From: Woeseia oceani
GTDB taxonomy: Bacteria; Pseudomonadota; Gammaproteobacteria; Steroidobacterales; Woeseiaceae
Direction of reading: 5' to 3'
NCBI RefSeq assembly: GCF_001677435.1
Contig: NZ_CP016268.1
Span: 2,345,001 to 2,409,000 of the forward strand
Length of the DNA stretch: 64,000 nt
Shown here: positions 18,940 to 27,474 of the stretch, piece after piece
Layout of the letters: the number at the start of each line of letters is the position of its first letter
How positions within the stretch are numbered: the stretch's first letter is position 1
Notes under the pieces: model-generated
What the model saw: only the letters and a program-made list of their open reading frames with translations
Databases searched by the model: none
What the model was told of the DNA's origin: nothing
Program-made: the position numbers and the translations under genes

Positions 18940-19500
18940 GTGGCTGTGCTGCCTGTACTGGAAACACCGCGGCTCATCCTGCGCAGCTTTGTGCCTGAGG
19001 ATGCCGCCGCGGTAACCGAGCTTGCTGCCGACCGCAGGATCGCCGACACCACCCTGAACATTCCTCACCCGTACGATCTGCGTATGGCGGAAGAGTGGAT
19101 AGGCACGCATGCGCAACGACTGGCCAACGGCGAGCAAGCGGCCTTCGCGGTGACACTCAAGAGCAATCTTGCACTGATCGGCGCCGTTAGCCTCGGTATC
19201 GAGCGGCGCTTTCGGCGCGCCAATCTGGGCTACTGGATTGGTGTTCCCTGGTGGCATCAGGGCTACGCCACGGAAGCCGCACGCGTTGTGGTTGACTTCG
19301 GATTTGCGGAGTGCCGGCTGCACCGGGTGCACGCTGTCCACCTGCCACGCAACCCGGCATCCGGCAGGGTCCTGCAAAAAATAGGCATGCAACAGGAAGG
19401 TGTGCAGCGCGAGCACACCTGCAAAAATGATGTTTACGAAGATCTCGTCTTATACGGTGTGTTGCAACGGCAATGGCAAACCGACAAAGACTACAGCTGA
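18940..19500 (+). CDS. GNAT N-acetyltransferase, RimJ/RimL-like
   Basis: 186 residues starting with GTG, 15 bases after tdh. It has the RimJ-like pattern: ETPRLILRSFVPEDAAAVTELA at the N-terminus, then LGYWIGVPWWHQGYATEAARVVVDFGF (the acetyl-CoA loop) and HAVHLPRNPASGRVLQKIGMQQEG near the end. Members acetylate ribosomal-protein N-termini, amino groups of small molecules or antibiotics; the substrate here is unknown. It may be co-transcribed with kbl-tdh. Confidence 0.85.
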   Translation: MAVLPVLETPRLILRSFVPEDAAAVTELAADRRIADTTLNIPHPYDLRMAEEWIGTHAQRLANGEQAAFAVTLKSNLALIGAVSLGIERRFRRANLGYWIGVPWWHQGYATEAARVVVDFGFAECRLHRVHAVHLPRNPASGRVLQKIGMQQEGVQREHTCKNDVYEDLVLYGVLQRQWQTDKDYS

Positions 19501-19507
19501 CTGCGGC

Positions 19508-21379
19508 CTAGTCGAACCTGCAAAGGCAGTGCGCGTACACGCCGCGCGGGTCGTTGAATCGCGTCAACGGTCGCAGCGTGGACTCGACCAGCGTAGCAAG
19601 ACGGCGCACCGCCGTTGGCTCACTCCGGAAGTCAGCAATATCCACTCCTATCGCCTGGGCGCCGCCCAGAAACTGCAACGCCAGCATTTCCGCAGGGCTT
19701 AGATCCGGTTCATAGAACTGCAGGCTGTAGTCACCTTCCGCCAGGGACGCAAGTTCCGCGGCAACGGATACCGCGTATTCAAAGTCGCCGATTTCGTCAA
19801 TCAGTCCATTGTCCAGGGCATCGCGCCCGGTCCATATCTGGCCCTGGGCAACGCGGTCGACTGCTTCTTTACGCATGCCACGGTGGTCTGCAACGTAGCC
19901 AATGAACTGGTCATAACCGTCATCGACAGTTGCTTGCGCAATACGTTTCGACTCGTCGGTCATTTCCCGGTCAGCTCTCGAGGTTCCGGCCAACGCACTG
20001 GTCCCCACGCCATCGGTGTAAATGCCCAAGGCGGCCAGCGAACGCTGAAACGTCGGGTACATGCCGAAAATGCCGATTGACCCGGTAATGGTCGCTTCAG
20101 AGGCGACGATCCGGTCTGCGGCCATCGATATCCAGTAGCCACCCGACGCCGCGGAGCTACTAAGCGACGCCACCACCGGCTTGCCGGCGGCCTTCAGCGC
20201 CAGCACTTCGTGCCGGATGATTTCTGAAGCGAAGCTGCTACCGCCAGGGCTGTCCACCCGCAGCAGCACGGCTTTGATTTCGTCATCCAAGCGCGCGCGC
20301 ATCAGCAGTTCGGCAGTAGACTCGCCGCCGATGGTACCGGGCGGCTGATAGCCATTAAGTATTTCTCCGGAGGCCACAACGACCGCAATCTTGTTCGCCG
20401 AATCATTCACCGAATCCAGCAAGCGCATCTGCGCGACATAGTCTCCGAGTCCCGCGGCCTGGTAGCCCAGCGCACTCTCGTCATCGCGTCCGGCTAACGA
20501 TGCAATCCGTTCGCGCAATTGTTGTCGTGTCAGCTGAGCGTCCACCAGTCCGGCAGCCACTGCGAGGCTCGCGACGGTGTTGCCCGGTTGCTCCAGATCC
20601 TCTGCAAGACTGGCCACCCACTCATCCAGGCCATCCGCCGGTATACCGCGAGCCGTGCTTACCCCGTCTTTGTAGAGCCCCCAGAGCTGGCCAAGAATCC
20701 GGCTCATCGAACTGCGGTCCTCGTCAGACATATCGTTCCGCGTATACGGTTCAACGAACGACTTGTGGGTACCTACCCGGAATACGTTCCAGTCGATCTT
20801 CAGTTTGTCGATGGCGTCTTTGAAATAGTTGCTGTACACACCATATCCTTGCAGGCCGAGGTAGCCCTGTGGGTGTATGTACACCTCATCAGCATGTGCT
20901 GCGAGGTAATAGGCCGTCTGACTGAAATAGTCCGCGTGGGCGATTACCAGCTTGCCTGACTCGCGAAACGTCACCAATGCATCAGCAATCCGCCGTGCTT
21001 TACTAAGCCCGCCACCACCGAGTCCGCCCAGGTCAAGAACCACCACTTTGATTCGTGGGTCATCCGCAGCGTAGTCGAGAGCGGCAACCACATCGCGAAC
21101 CAGAACCTGCGGTGCCACGTCATCCATCAGTTCCGCAAGAGCGCGATCAAACGGATCGCCCTCAAGCTGCTCAACCAGATTACCGTACAACGGAATTTGC
21201 AGGGCCGCCTTGGCCGGCAATGACGGTGCACTCGAGGTCAATGCGGCGACAATTATGGAAAAGACAAACAGCAGCACAATCAAGTGCAGGACTTTGCGCA
21301 CGCCATCGATGGCACGCCAGATTGCAGCAAGACCCCGTACCAGTACGTTGCGATCAGACACGGAAAATTCTCCTGACAC
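19508..21379 (-). CDS. sppA: Signal peptide peptidase SppA (67K type)
   Basis: 623 residues, the long form with two tandem ClpP-like domains, as in E. coli. One N-terminal membrane segment (about 31-51) anchors it with the body in the periplasm. The N-terminal domain carries the catalytic lysine in RVGTHKSFVEPY; the C-terminal domain carries the nucleophile serine in SLSSSAASGGYWISMAADRI. It digests cleaved signal peptides in the membrane. It lies 33 bases after dctM on the same strand, so it may be read from the TRAP operon. Confidence 0.94.
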   Translation of the reverse strand: MSGEFSVSDRNVLVRGLAAIWRAIDGVRKVLHLIVLLFVFSIIVAALTSSAPSLPAKAALQIPLYGNLVEQLEGDPFDRALAELMDDVAPQVLVRDVVAALDYAADDPRIKVVVLDLGGLGGGGLSKARRIADALVTFRESGKLVIAHADYFSQTAYYLAAHADEVYIHPQGYLGLQGYGVYSNYFKDAIDKLKIDWNVFRVGTHKSFVEPYTRNDMSDEDRSSMSRILGQLWGLYKDGVSTARGIPADGLDEWVASLAEDLEQPGNTVASLAVAAGLVDAQLTRQQLRERIASLAGRDDESALGYQAAGLGDYVAQMRLLDSVNDSANKIAVVVASGEILNGYQPPGTIGGESTAELLMRARLDDEIKAVLLRVDSPGGSSFASEIIRHEVLALKAAGKPVVASLSSSAASGGYWISMAADRIVASEATITGSIGIFGMYPTFQRSLAALGIYTDGVGTSALAGTSRADREMTDESKRIAQATVDDGYDQFIGYVADHRGMRKEAVDRVAQGQIWTGRDALDNGLIDEIGDFEYAVSVAAELASLAEGDYSLQFYEPDLSPAEMLALQFLGGAQAIGVDIADFRSEPTAVRRLATLVESTLRPLTRFNDPRGVYAHCLCRFD

Positions 21380-21412
21380 TCAATATTGCCGACCCTGCGA
21401 ACAGTGCTCGAA

Positions 21413-22666
21413 TCAAAGAAGCAACAACGACAGATCGGACCAGTAAGTAATGATGAGCACCGACAGCATGAGGATCAGCAGGAACGGAAAGGTCGCTGCA
21501 TAGACCGTCATAATCGGCTTTTCGAAACGATAGCTGGCGATGAACAGGTTCAAACCCACGGGTGGCGTCAGGTAACCCAGCTGCATCGCCGCAAGAAAGA
21601 CAATACCAAGATGCACTTCATTGATGCCGTACTGCGACGCTATAGGCAGTATCAGCGGCACTACCAGAACAATCGCTGAAAAGATGTCGAGTATGGCCCC
21701 GAGTACCAGCAGGAATACCAGTAGCAATGCGAGAAAGCTGGCCGGACTCGACACGAGTTCGGTCACTATCGACAACAGTTTCTGCGGCACGCCTGCATCG
21801 ATCATGTAATTGGTTGAGGCCAGCGATACGCCCAGAATGATAAGGATACCGCCTACCAGCAGCATCGATTCGCGCATGACTTCAGGCAATTTTCCGAACG
21901 AAATTTCGCGCAGAATGAGAACTTCCACGATCAGTACATACAGTGCCGTAATTGCAGCGGCTTCCGACACGGCAAAGTAGCCCGAATAAATGCCGCCGAG
22001 CACAACCACCGGTAACGGCAGCTCCCATTTGGACTCCCATAATGCGCCGCCAACTTCCTTCATGGAGAACGATGCCAATGGTTTGCGATTGGCGCGGTTT
22101 ACCCACAGGCTCCAGCCGGACAACATGGCGAGCATTAGCAACCCCGGCAAGACTCCGGCGCGAAACAGATCATCAATCGATACTTCGGCGACGATGCCGT
22201 ACAGAATCAATGGTAACGACGGTGCGAACAGGAGCCCCAGACTGCCAGAGGTTGTCACCAGCCCCAGGTTGAAATTGTCAGGGTAGCCGTCCTGACGCAA
22301 TGCCGGATAAAGAATGGCACCGAGTGCGATGATCGTCACGCCGGACGCCCCTGTAAACGCCGTAAAGAACGCACAAGCCGCGAGTGACACCAGTGCAAGA
22401 CCACCGGGCATCCAGCCCAACAAGGCGCCTGTAAGTCGAACCAGTCGCCGAGGCGCATTGCTCTCGCTCAACAGATAACCGGCAAATGTGAACAAGGGGA
22501 TTGCCGACAGAAACGGCATGCTCGCAATGCCGAGCACTTCGATGGCAATCGCCATCAGGTCGATACCTTCGCGATAATAGCCAAGCATGGCACTGCCCGC
22601 GATCACCGCGAACAACGGCGCGCCAATGACCGCAAGTATCACCAGCAATACGCTTAACGCCATCAT
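21413..22666 (-). CDS. dctM: TRAP transporter large permease (DctM)
   Basis: 417 residues, almost entirely hydrophobic, with about twelve membrane segments. Family motifs: FAGYLLSESNAPRRLVRLTGALLGWMPGGLALVSLAACAFFTAFTGASGVT, and LGLVTTSGSLGLLFAPSLPLILYG. It is the transport subunit that moves substrate by a sodium or proton gradient. It overlaps dctQ by 4 bases. The strand order TatT-P-Q-M marks this as a TatT-associated (TRAP-T) system. Confidence 0.93.
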   Translation of the reverse strand: MMALSVLLVILAVIGAPLFAVIAGSAMLGYYREGIDLMAIAIEVLGIASMPFLSAIPLFTFAGYLLSESNAPRRLVRLTGALLGWMPGGLALVSLAACAFFTAFTGASGVTIIALGAILYPALRQDGYPDNFNLGLVTTSGSLGLLFAPSLPLILYGIVAEVSIDDLFRAGVLPGLLMLAMLSGWSLWVNRANRKPLASFSMKEVGGALWESKWELPLPVVVLGGIYSGYFAVSEAAAITALYVLIVEVLILREISFGKLPEVMRESMLLVGGILIILGVSLASTNYMIDAGVPQKLLSIVTELVSSPASFLALLLVFLLVLGAILDIFSAIVLVVPLILPIASQYGINEVHLGIVFLAAMQLGYLTPPVGLNLFIASYRFEKPIMTVYAATFPFLLILMLSVLIITYWSDLSLLLL

Positions 22667-23187
22667 TGTTGGGGACTCGCGACAAGCATGGCACGTATGA
22701 GTTGTAGCGCTTCGTGCAACATCGACAACAGAAAGCGGTAACTCATCAGGCCGAACGCAATCGGTACTATGCTGTGCGCAACCCAGGCGGGCGTATCCAC
22801 CAGAACGGTATCGCCAAATTCATGCGACAGTTGCACGAAACGAAACGACTGCCATGCCAGCAGGCCACAAATGCCAGCCGCAAAGCCTTCGGCGATGAAC
22901 ATCGGCAGTCGCGCCAAACGTTTCGGCATGAAGTGTGAAAGAACATCAATGCGCAGATGGCGCCCGCTGCGGCTGGCCGCTATAGACGCAATGAGCGCAA
23001 TCCACAAGACCATCAGCTTCAACAGTTCGTCTACCCAGACGAAACCAGCGCTGAAGAATATCCGCATGATGATCTGGCCGACGGCCAGCAACATCAGGCC
23101 ACCCAACAACAACACCAAAGCGGCGTTTTCAGCTGCAGTGCCCCAGCGCTCCAGCCGCCCAAGCAGGGCGCGCGGTCGATCAGGCAT
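22663..23187 (-). CDS. dctQ: TRAP transporter small permease (DctQ)
   Basis: 174 residues with four membrane segments (about 18-37, 48-68, 95-113, 135-155), the standard DctQ topology. The family motif FVWVDELLKLMVLWIALIASIAASRSGRHLRIDVL is present. It pairs with DctM to form the membrane unit. It overlaps dctP by one base (TGATG) and dctM by four. Confidence 0.92.
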   Translation of the reverse strand: MPDRPRALLGRLERWGTAAENAALVLLLGGLMLLAVGQIIMRIFFSAGFVWVDELLKLMVLWIALIASIAASRSGRHLRIDVLSHFMPKRLARLPMFIAEGFAAGICGLLAWQSFRFVQLSHEFGDTVLVDTPAWVAHSIVPIAFGLMSYRFLLSMLHEALQLIRAMLVASPQQ

Positions 23188-24260
23188 CAGCGCGACCCGA
23201 TGCTCGCTGTACCCGATTCTTCGGTGCTGCTATCGGAAGACATACCTGCGGCTTCGCCATTTTTCTCCCGGTAATCACGTAAGTGTTGCTGCATCTCATC
23301 CAGCAATTCCGTGGAGAACATGCCGCGTTCCGCCATGTCGCGATTATTCTCGCGCATAATCGCGCGGATCTTTTCGAACTCACCATCGCGCGGCTCGACA
23401 TTTTCCAGACCGACGTTTAACAATGCGTCGAGTGCGTTTTCTGAATCGGCAGCGCTTGCATCGTCCACAGTTGCGTAAATGCGTGTCAGGACATCGTCGA
23501 CGACTTGCCGGTCATCCGCAGACAACTTGGCCAATGCCCGATCACTGATAGCCATGAAGCCCATCGCGTACAGAACCGGCAACTGGGTTACGAACTTGAC
23601 TTTGGTATGCCACTGCAACGCAAGAGCAACCACCGGTGGGATCGCCACGATATCGATCAGGCCGGTTTGCAGACCGGTCAGAACGTCCGTCATTGGCAAC
23701 GCTACCGGCGACAGCTGCAAAGCCTTCATCGCCTCGTAACTGATCAGATCACCTTCGGGTAACCAGACTTTCTTGCCTTTCAGATCGTCGTAACTGCTCA
23801 CCGGTGTGTTGGACATGACAATCGCAAAACCACCGCTGGCAAACCCGAATGTATCGAAGCCCAATTTATCGAAACCGGACGCCAGCTTCTCGTCCATGAA
23901 ACCGCGCACGTAGGCAACTTCATCTGCGGTCTTGAACACGAACGGCAAACCGTAAATATTCAGATCCGGGAAACGTTTTTGAAAATCAGTTGGTGCGAAT
24001 GTGCCGCCGTGTAACTGACCGATTTGAATCTTGCGGAGCACTTTGCTCTCGTTGCCCTGCACACCGCCGGAGTAGAACTTCAGCTGGACCCGGCCTTCAG
24101 TGCGTTCACGAATTTCTTTGGCCCCGGCGCGGAATTCGCTCATCCATTGCGAGTTTTCCGGCGCCAGCGTTGCGATTTTGATCTGCGTGGTTTGCGCAGT
24201 AGCAGCAGTGCCGACCATCAAGGCCAGTATGGCTAACAATTTGGCCATCGGGTTACGCAT
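23187..24260 (-). CDS. dctP: TRAP transporter solute-binding protein (DctP)
   Basis: 357 residues with a Sec signal (MRNPMAKLLAILALMVGTAATA, cleavage near AQT). Typical DctP segments: IKIATLAPENSQWMSEFRAGAKEIRERTEGRVQLKFYSGGV and PLPFVFKTADEV-type hinge sequences; the ligand-binding arginine region is not certain. The ATG at 24260 was chosen for a strong GGAGGAAG upstream; a longer frame starting at 24281 adds a stretch that breaks the signal peptide. The ligand is unknown; the TatT partner suggests a hydrophobic or unusual substrate rather than C4-dicarboxylate. Confidence 0.92.
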   Translation of the reverse strand: MRNPMAKLLAILALMVGTAATAQTTQIKIATLAPENSQWMSEFRAGAKEIRERTEGRVQLKFYSGGVQGNESKVLRKIQIGQLHGGTFAPTDFQKRFPDLNIYGLPFVFKTADEVAYVRGFMDEKLASGFDKLGFDTFGFASGGFAIVMSNTPVSSYDDLKGKKVWLPEGDLISYEAMKALQLSPVALPMTDVLTGLQTGLIDIVAIPPVVALALQWHTKVKFVTQLPVLYAMGFMAISDRALAKLSADDRQVVDDVLTRIYATVDDASAADSENALDALLNVGLENVEPRDGEFEKIRAIMRENNRDMAERGMFSTELLDEMQQHLRDYREKNGEAAGMSSDSSTEESGTASIGSR

Positions 24261-24302
24261 CAGCTTCCTCCGTTGCGGCAACTGTGTATCGATCGTTGCC
24301 GA

Positions 24303-25169
24303 TTAAAAATAGTCGTCAGCGCTTTCGAGCAGCGCCGCAGCATCCTGCTGTGCCAACACATTCGTTAGTGTAAATCCATCGACCACAGGATCCGCTGCCA
24401 GGACTTCCTGCAGCAATCGATCATGCAGGTCGCGATCGTACATCAGTCGCGCATAGCCCCGCGCGAATTCGAGTTTAACCCCAAGATCCGCGCCGCCGGT
24501 CAGTTCCACAGCACGTTCGAAATACGCCCGGCCCTCTTCCGGCTTGCCGCCCAGAGCGGGGGGCCGCAAGGTCGCCAGAATGCCCAGGTAACTGTAGACC
24601 GACGCAGCCGCCGTCGGTTCGCCAATATCGAGGTAGCGGGTCAGCATTGCCTCCATGTGCGGCAGCTCCGCCAGCGCATTCCAGTCGTCGCTGTGCGCAC
24701 GTATCCAGGCAAGCGATGCCACCGAGTAGGCCAGCAGGTATTCCGCGTTGCGCGGCTTCAGCTCGTCCAGAGTCTGTTCAAAGGCCTCAAAGTCCATCTC
24801 CCGCCAATTGCAGGACGGTGCGAAGCTCAGGCAGAGGGCTTTGCCGCCATAACTGCGTGCCCGTTCGGTCAGGCGGGCTGAGCGGCCCGGCTCGGTCGCG
24901 AACACAGCGCCGTACGAGGCATACAACTGCGCGGCAGCGGCCAGTACATCGGGATTCTCAGGGTTGCCCTCGATGAAGCTGTCGAGCAACAACAGGTAGG
25001 ACGGTGCGCCATCGCGCACGGTTTGCGGGTCGTTTTGATTGAGAACGGCGGCGCTGAGATTGTCAGAAAAATTGCTCGCGGCTGAAGAAACCAGCGATGC
25101 ACAACCCGCCAGCGACAAGGTCAGCGAGAGCAGCAGGCCGCGAAGATAGAGTGACGATTGATTGATCAT
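24303..25169 (-). CDS. TatT, TRAP-T-associated periplasmic lipoprotein
   Basis: 288 residues beginning with a lipoprotein signal; the lipobox is LAGC (about residues 20-23). The rest is helical, with the TatT pattern YLLLLDSFIEGNPENPDVLAAAAQLYASYGAVF and LCLSFAPSCNWREMDFEAFEQTLDEL. In Treponema, the TatT homologue TP0956 forms a trimer with cryptic TPR repeats and binds the DctP homologue TP0957. It lies directly upstream of dctP, supporting co-function. The lipoprotein may hand substrate to DctP. Confidence 0.88.
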   Translation of the reverse strand: MINQSSLYLRGLLLSLTLSLAGCASLVSSAASNFSDNLSAAVLNQNDPQTVRDGAPSYLLLLDSFIEGNPENPDVLAAAAQLYASYGAVFATEPGRSARLTERARSYGGKALCLSFAPSCNWREMDFEAFEQTLDELKPRNAEYLLAYSVASLAWIRAHSDDWNALAELPHMEAMLTRYLDIGEPTAAASVYSYLGILATLRPPALGGKPEEGRAYFERAVELTGGADLGVKLEFARGYARLMYDRDLHDRLLQEVLAADPVVDGFTLTNVLAQQDAAALLESADDYF

Positions 25170-25256
25170 GGCTCGATTGACCTCATTGGCAGGAATGAGT
25201 TCGGGTCATCAACCCCGGGCCACCATGATGCCGGTTGCCAGCGAGGCCGGGATACA

Positions 25257-25284
25257 CCGTGCTATGGCTGAAACCACAGCACGG
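25257..25284 (-). terminator. Hairpin after rplS
   Basis: On the minus strand CCGTGCTGTGG and CCATAGCACGG pair over 11 positions around a 6-base loop, with one G-U pair that is a pair only in the minus-strand RNA (it would be A-C in the plus-strand RNA). It lies 25 bases after the rplS stop, at the end of the rpsP operon. There is no strong T-run afterwards, so termination may need Rho, or the stem protects the 3' end. Confidence 0.6.
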
Positions 25285-25308
25285 CGATAACTCCGGTCGC
25301 AAAGCGAA

Positions 25309-25653
25309 CTAGATCTTTTCCTTGATACGCGCAGCCTTGCCAGTGCGTCCGCGCAGGTAGTAGAGCTTCGCGCGACGTACGTCACCACGACGCTTCACTT
25401 CGATCGCGTTTACCACCGGGCTGTAGGTCTGGAATACGCGCTCGACGCCTTCACCATGAGAGATCTTGCGAACCGTGAATGACGAGTTGAGACCACGATT
25501 GCGCTTGGCAATGACGATGCCTTCAAACGCCTGCAGACGCTCACGCTCGCCCTCTTTAACCCGTACTTGAACGACTACGGTATCGCCCGGTGCAAAATCA
25601 GGGATTTCCCGGGTGATCTGTTCGTTTTCGATCGCTTCGATTACTTTGCTCAT
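25309..25653 (-). CDS. rplS: 50S ribosomal protein L19
   Basis: 114 residues, the usual length. Conserved segments: [46 protein letters not shown] and [11 protein letters not shown]. It sits at the 30S-50S interface. It is the last gene of rpsP-rimM-trmD-rplS, the standard proteobacterial order. Confidence 0.98.
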   Translation of the reverse strand: MSKVIEAIENEQITREIPDFAPGDTVVVQVRVKEGERERLQAFEGIVIAKRNRGLNSSFTVRKISHGEGVERVFQTYSPVVNAIEVKRRGDVRRAKLYYLRGRTGKAARIKEKI

Positions 25654-25709
25654 CGTTCTCTACCTGCCGGCTTCAACGCCGCGTGTTTATTTTCAACAGA
25701 AACCGGACA

Positions 25710-26459
25710 TTAATCGTCCGCTGTGTCCTGCTGCCGTAAATACTCATCGAGCAATGTTTGTTGCTCGTCCGTTAACTTCAGCCTCGCCAATAAGTCAGGC
25801 CGTCTGATATAGCTGCGCCCGAGTGCCTGCTGGTGTCGCCAGCGCGCGATACGGGCATGGTCGCCAGACAGCAGTACCTCCGGTACTCGTCGCCCATCGA
25901 CCTGTTCGGGTCTCGTGTAATGAGGACAATCCAGCAAGCCCTCCATAAACGAGTCCTGTGCCGCTGACTCGTCATCCCCCAACACGCCGGGCAACAACCT
26001 GACAACCGCATCAATCACTGCCATGGCAGCGATTTCACCACCACTCAGCACGAAATCACCGAGCGACAGCTCTTCATCAACACAAGCATCGACTACTCGC
26101 TCGTCGATGCCCTCGTAGCGCCCTGCCAGCAATACCATGCCAGGCAAAGCTGCCAGCCTGCTTGCTACGGCCTGATCAAAGACCTGACCTTGCGGCGACA
26201 ACCCGATAACAGGACTGTCGGCCGGCAATGCGGCTTTGGCCGCACCAATGGCCGCAGCCAGTGGCCCAAACTTCATCACCATGCCGGGACCGCCGCCGTA
26301 AGGGCGATCATCGACAGTGCGGTGTGTGTCGTCGGCAAAGTCCCGCGGGTTCTGCAGCCCCAGCGACAAAAGCCCCCGGGTCGCTGCCCGGCCCACCACG
26401 CCGTACTCCGACACTGTATTCACCATCTCGGGAAACAAACTGACGACCTGTATCTGCAC
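25710..26459 (-). CDS. trmD: tRNA (guanine-N1)-methyltransferase TrmD
   Basis: 249 residues. It methylates G37 of tRNAs with G at position 36, preventing frameshifts. SPOUT trefoil-knot motifs: [13 protein letters not shown] and [16 protein letters not shown], with [13 protein letters not shown] near the N-terminus and [20 protein letters not shown] in the linker. It lies 3 bases after rimM, indicating tight coupling. Confidence 0.98.
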   Translation of the reverse strand: MQIQVVSLFPEMVNTVSEYGVVGRAATRGLLSLGLQNPRDFADDTHRTVDDRPYGGGPGMVMKFGPLAAAIGAAKAALPADSPVIGLSPQGQVFDQAVASRLAALPGMVLLAGRYEGIDERVVDACVDEELSLGDFVLSGGEIAAMAVIDAVVRLLPGVLGDDESAAQDSFMEGLLDCPHYTRPEQVDGRRVPEVLLSGDHARIARWRHQQALGRSYIRRPDLLARLKLTDEQQTLLDEYLRQQDTADD

Positions 26460-26462
26460 CGT

Positions 26463-26993
26463 TCAGTCCCATTCCCAATCGACGCTGATCAGCTTCTTAT
26501 CCAGATCAACATCGAGTACAAATTTTCGCATTACGAACGGGATCAAAGTTTCCCGCTCACCGCGCACGACCATGACGTCGTGTTCGCCGGTCGCCAGCAT
26601 GTAGGCGACCTGACCCAGCACTTTGCCATCCAGCCGCTGTACCGTCAGACCCTCCAGGTCAGACCAGTAATAGTGTCCATCACCGGGGTCCGGCATTTGC
26701 TCGCGCGGAACACCCATTTCGGCACCGCGGTACAGCAACGCTTCATCGCGGTCCGTCACCCCTTCAAGACGTGCTACCAGGGATTTCCCCTGTGGCCGTC
26801 CTTCTGCCAACCGCGCAGCTCGCCATTCACCGTCCTGCCGCAGATAAAAGTCGCGGTAGTCCAGCAGCGCATCACGCGGCTCCGTGTAGGAATTTAGCCT
26901 GACCCAGCCACGCACTCCCCAGGGGGCGCCGATCTGGCCAAGAACGATCAGTTGCCGGTCCTGCACGTGGCTACTGCTCTGTGCACCGGCCAT
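26463..26993 (-). CDS. rimM: Ribosome maturation factor RimM
   Basis: 176 residues: an N-terminal RimM domain (LGQIGAPWGVRGWVRLNSYTEP) and a C-terminal PRC-barrel (GHYYWSDLEGLTV to the end, IPFVMRKFVLDVDLDKKLISVDW). It assists 30S head assembly by binding S19. It lies between rpsP and trmD as usual. Confidence 0.97.
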   Translation of the reverse strand: MAGAQSSSHVQDRQLIVLGQIGAPWGVRGWVRLNSYTEPRDALLDYRDFYLRQDGEWRAARLAEGRPQGKSLVARLEGVTDRDEALLYRGAEMGVPREQMPDPGDGHYYWSDLEGLTVQRLDGKVLGQVAYMLATGEHDVMVVRGERETLIPFVMRKFVLDVDLDKKLISVDWEWD

Positions 26994-27020
26994 TACCCGA
27001 CCAGCGTGCCGGGCAATGCC

Positions 27021-27278
27021 TTAGCTAGCGGCCAGTGCCTTGCGGCTGGCCTTGAGCAGCGCTGCAACGCGCTCCGACGGCTTCGCGCCTTGTCCCAGCC
27101 AGAAGTCCACGCGCTCGAGATCGATGCGCAGGTTCTCTTCTTTTTCGGTACCGACCGGATTGAAAAACCCGACCCGCTCGATGTAGCGGCCATCCCGACG
27201 GTTGCGGCTGTCGGTGACTACGAGGTGATAAAACGGCCGTTTTTTCGCACCAGCGCGTGAAAGTCGAATACTTACCAT
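27021..27278 (-). CDS. rpsP: 30S ribosomal protein S16
   Basis: 85 residues with the S16 signature [23 protein letters not shown] and [12 protein letters not shown]. It is the first gene of the rpsP-rimM-trmD-rplS operon. A good promoter lies about 70 bases upstream, with two hairpins in the leader. Confidence 0.98.
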   Translation of the reverse strand: MVSIRLSRAGAKKRPFYHLVVTDSRNRRDGRYIERVGFFNPVGTEKEENLRIDLERVDFWLGQGAKPSERVAALLKASRKALAAS

Positions 27279-27303
27279 TACAATTCCGTTAAAAGTTCAA
27301 GAC

Positions 27304-27337
27304 AGGCAGACATGCCTACGCTCGGGCCCGGCCCGAG
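27304..27337 (-). promoter_or_regulatory. Tandem hairpins in the rpsP leader
   Basis: On the minus strand CTCGGG-CCGGG-CCCGAG (27337-27321) is followed by AGGCA-TGTC-TGCCT (27317-27304). If the promoter at 27375-27348 is used, both lie inside the 5' leader of rpsP mRNA. They could instead end the ffh transcript. No T-run directly follows the first; GTCTTGAACTTTT follows the second. Confidence 0.5.
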
Positions 27338-27347
27338 TAAAGCGCGC

Positions 27348-27375
27348 ATTGTACGCATTTCAGCGGGAATGTGAA
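27348..27375 (-). promoter_or_regulatory. Candidate sigma-70 promoter of the rpsP operon
   Basis: TTCACA (27375-27370), 16-base spacer, TACAAT (27353-27348): five of six matches in each box. The predicted start near 27341 gives a leader of about 63 bases. It is among the two best promoter matches read in the window. Confidence 0.6.
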
Positions 27376-27474
27376 GCAATTCTGGCGCTTACGGCGCTGC
27401 AGACGGCGACTCGTGCGCAGCGCTGTGCCGGGCGTTCGGGAAGCCATCCAATTTCTTTAAAAATCAATCAGATA

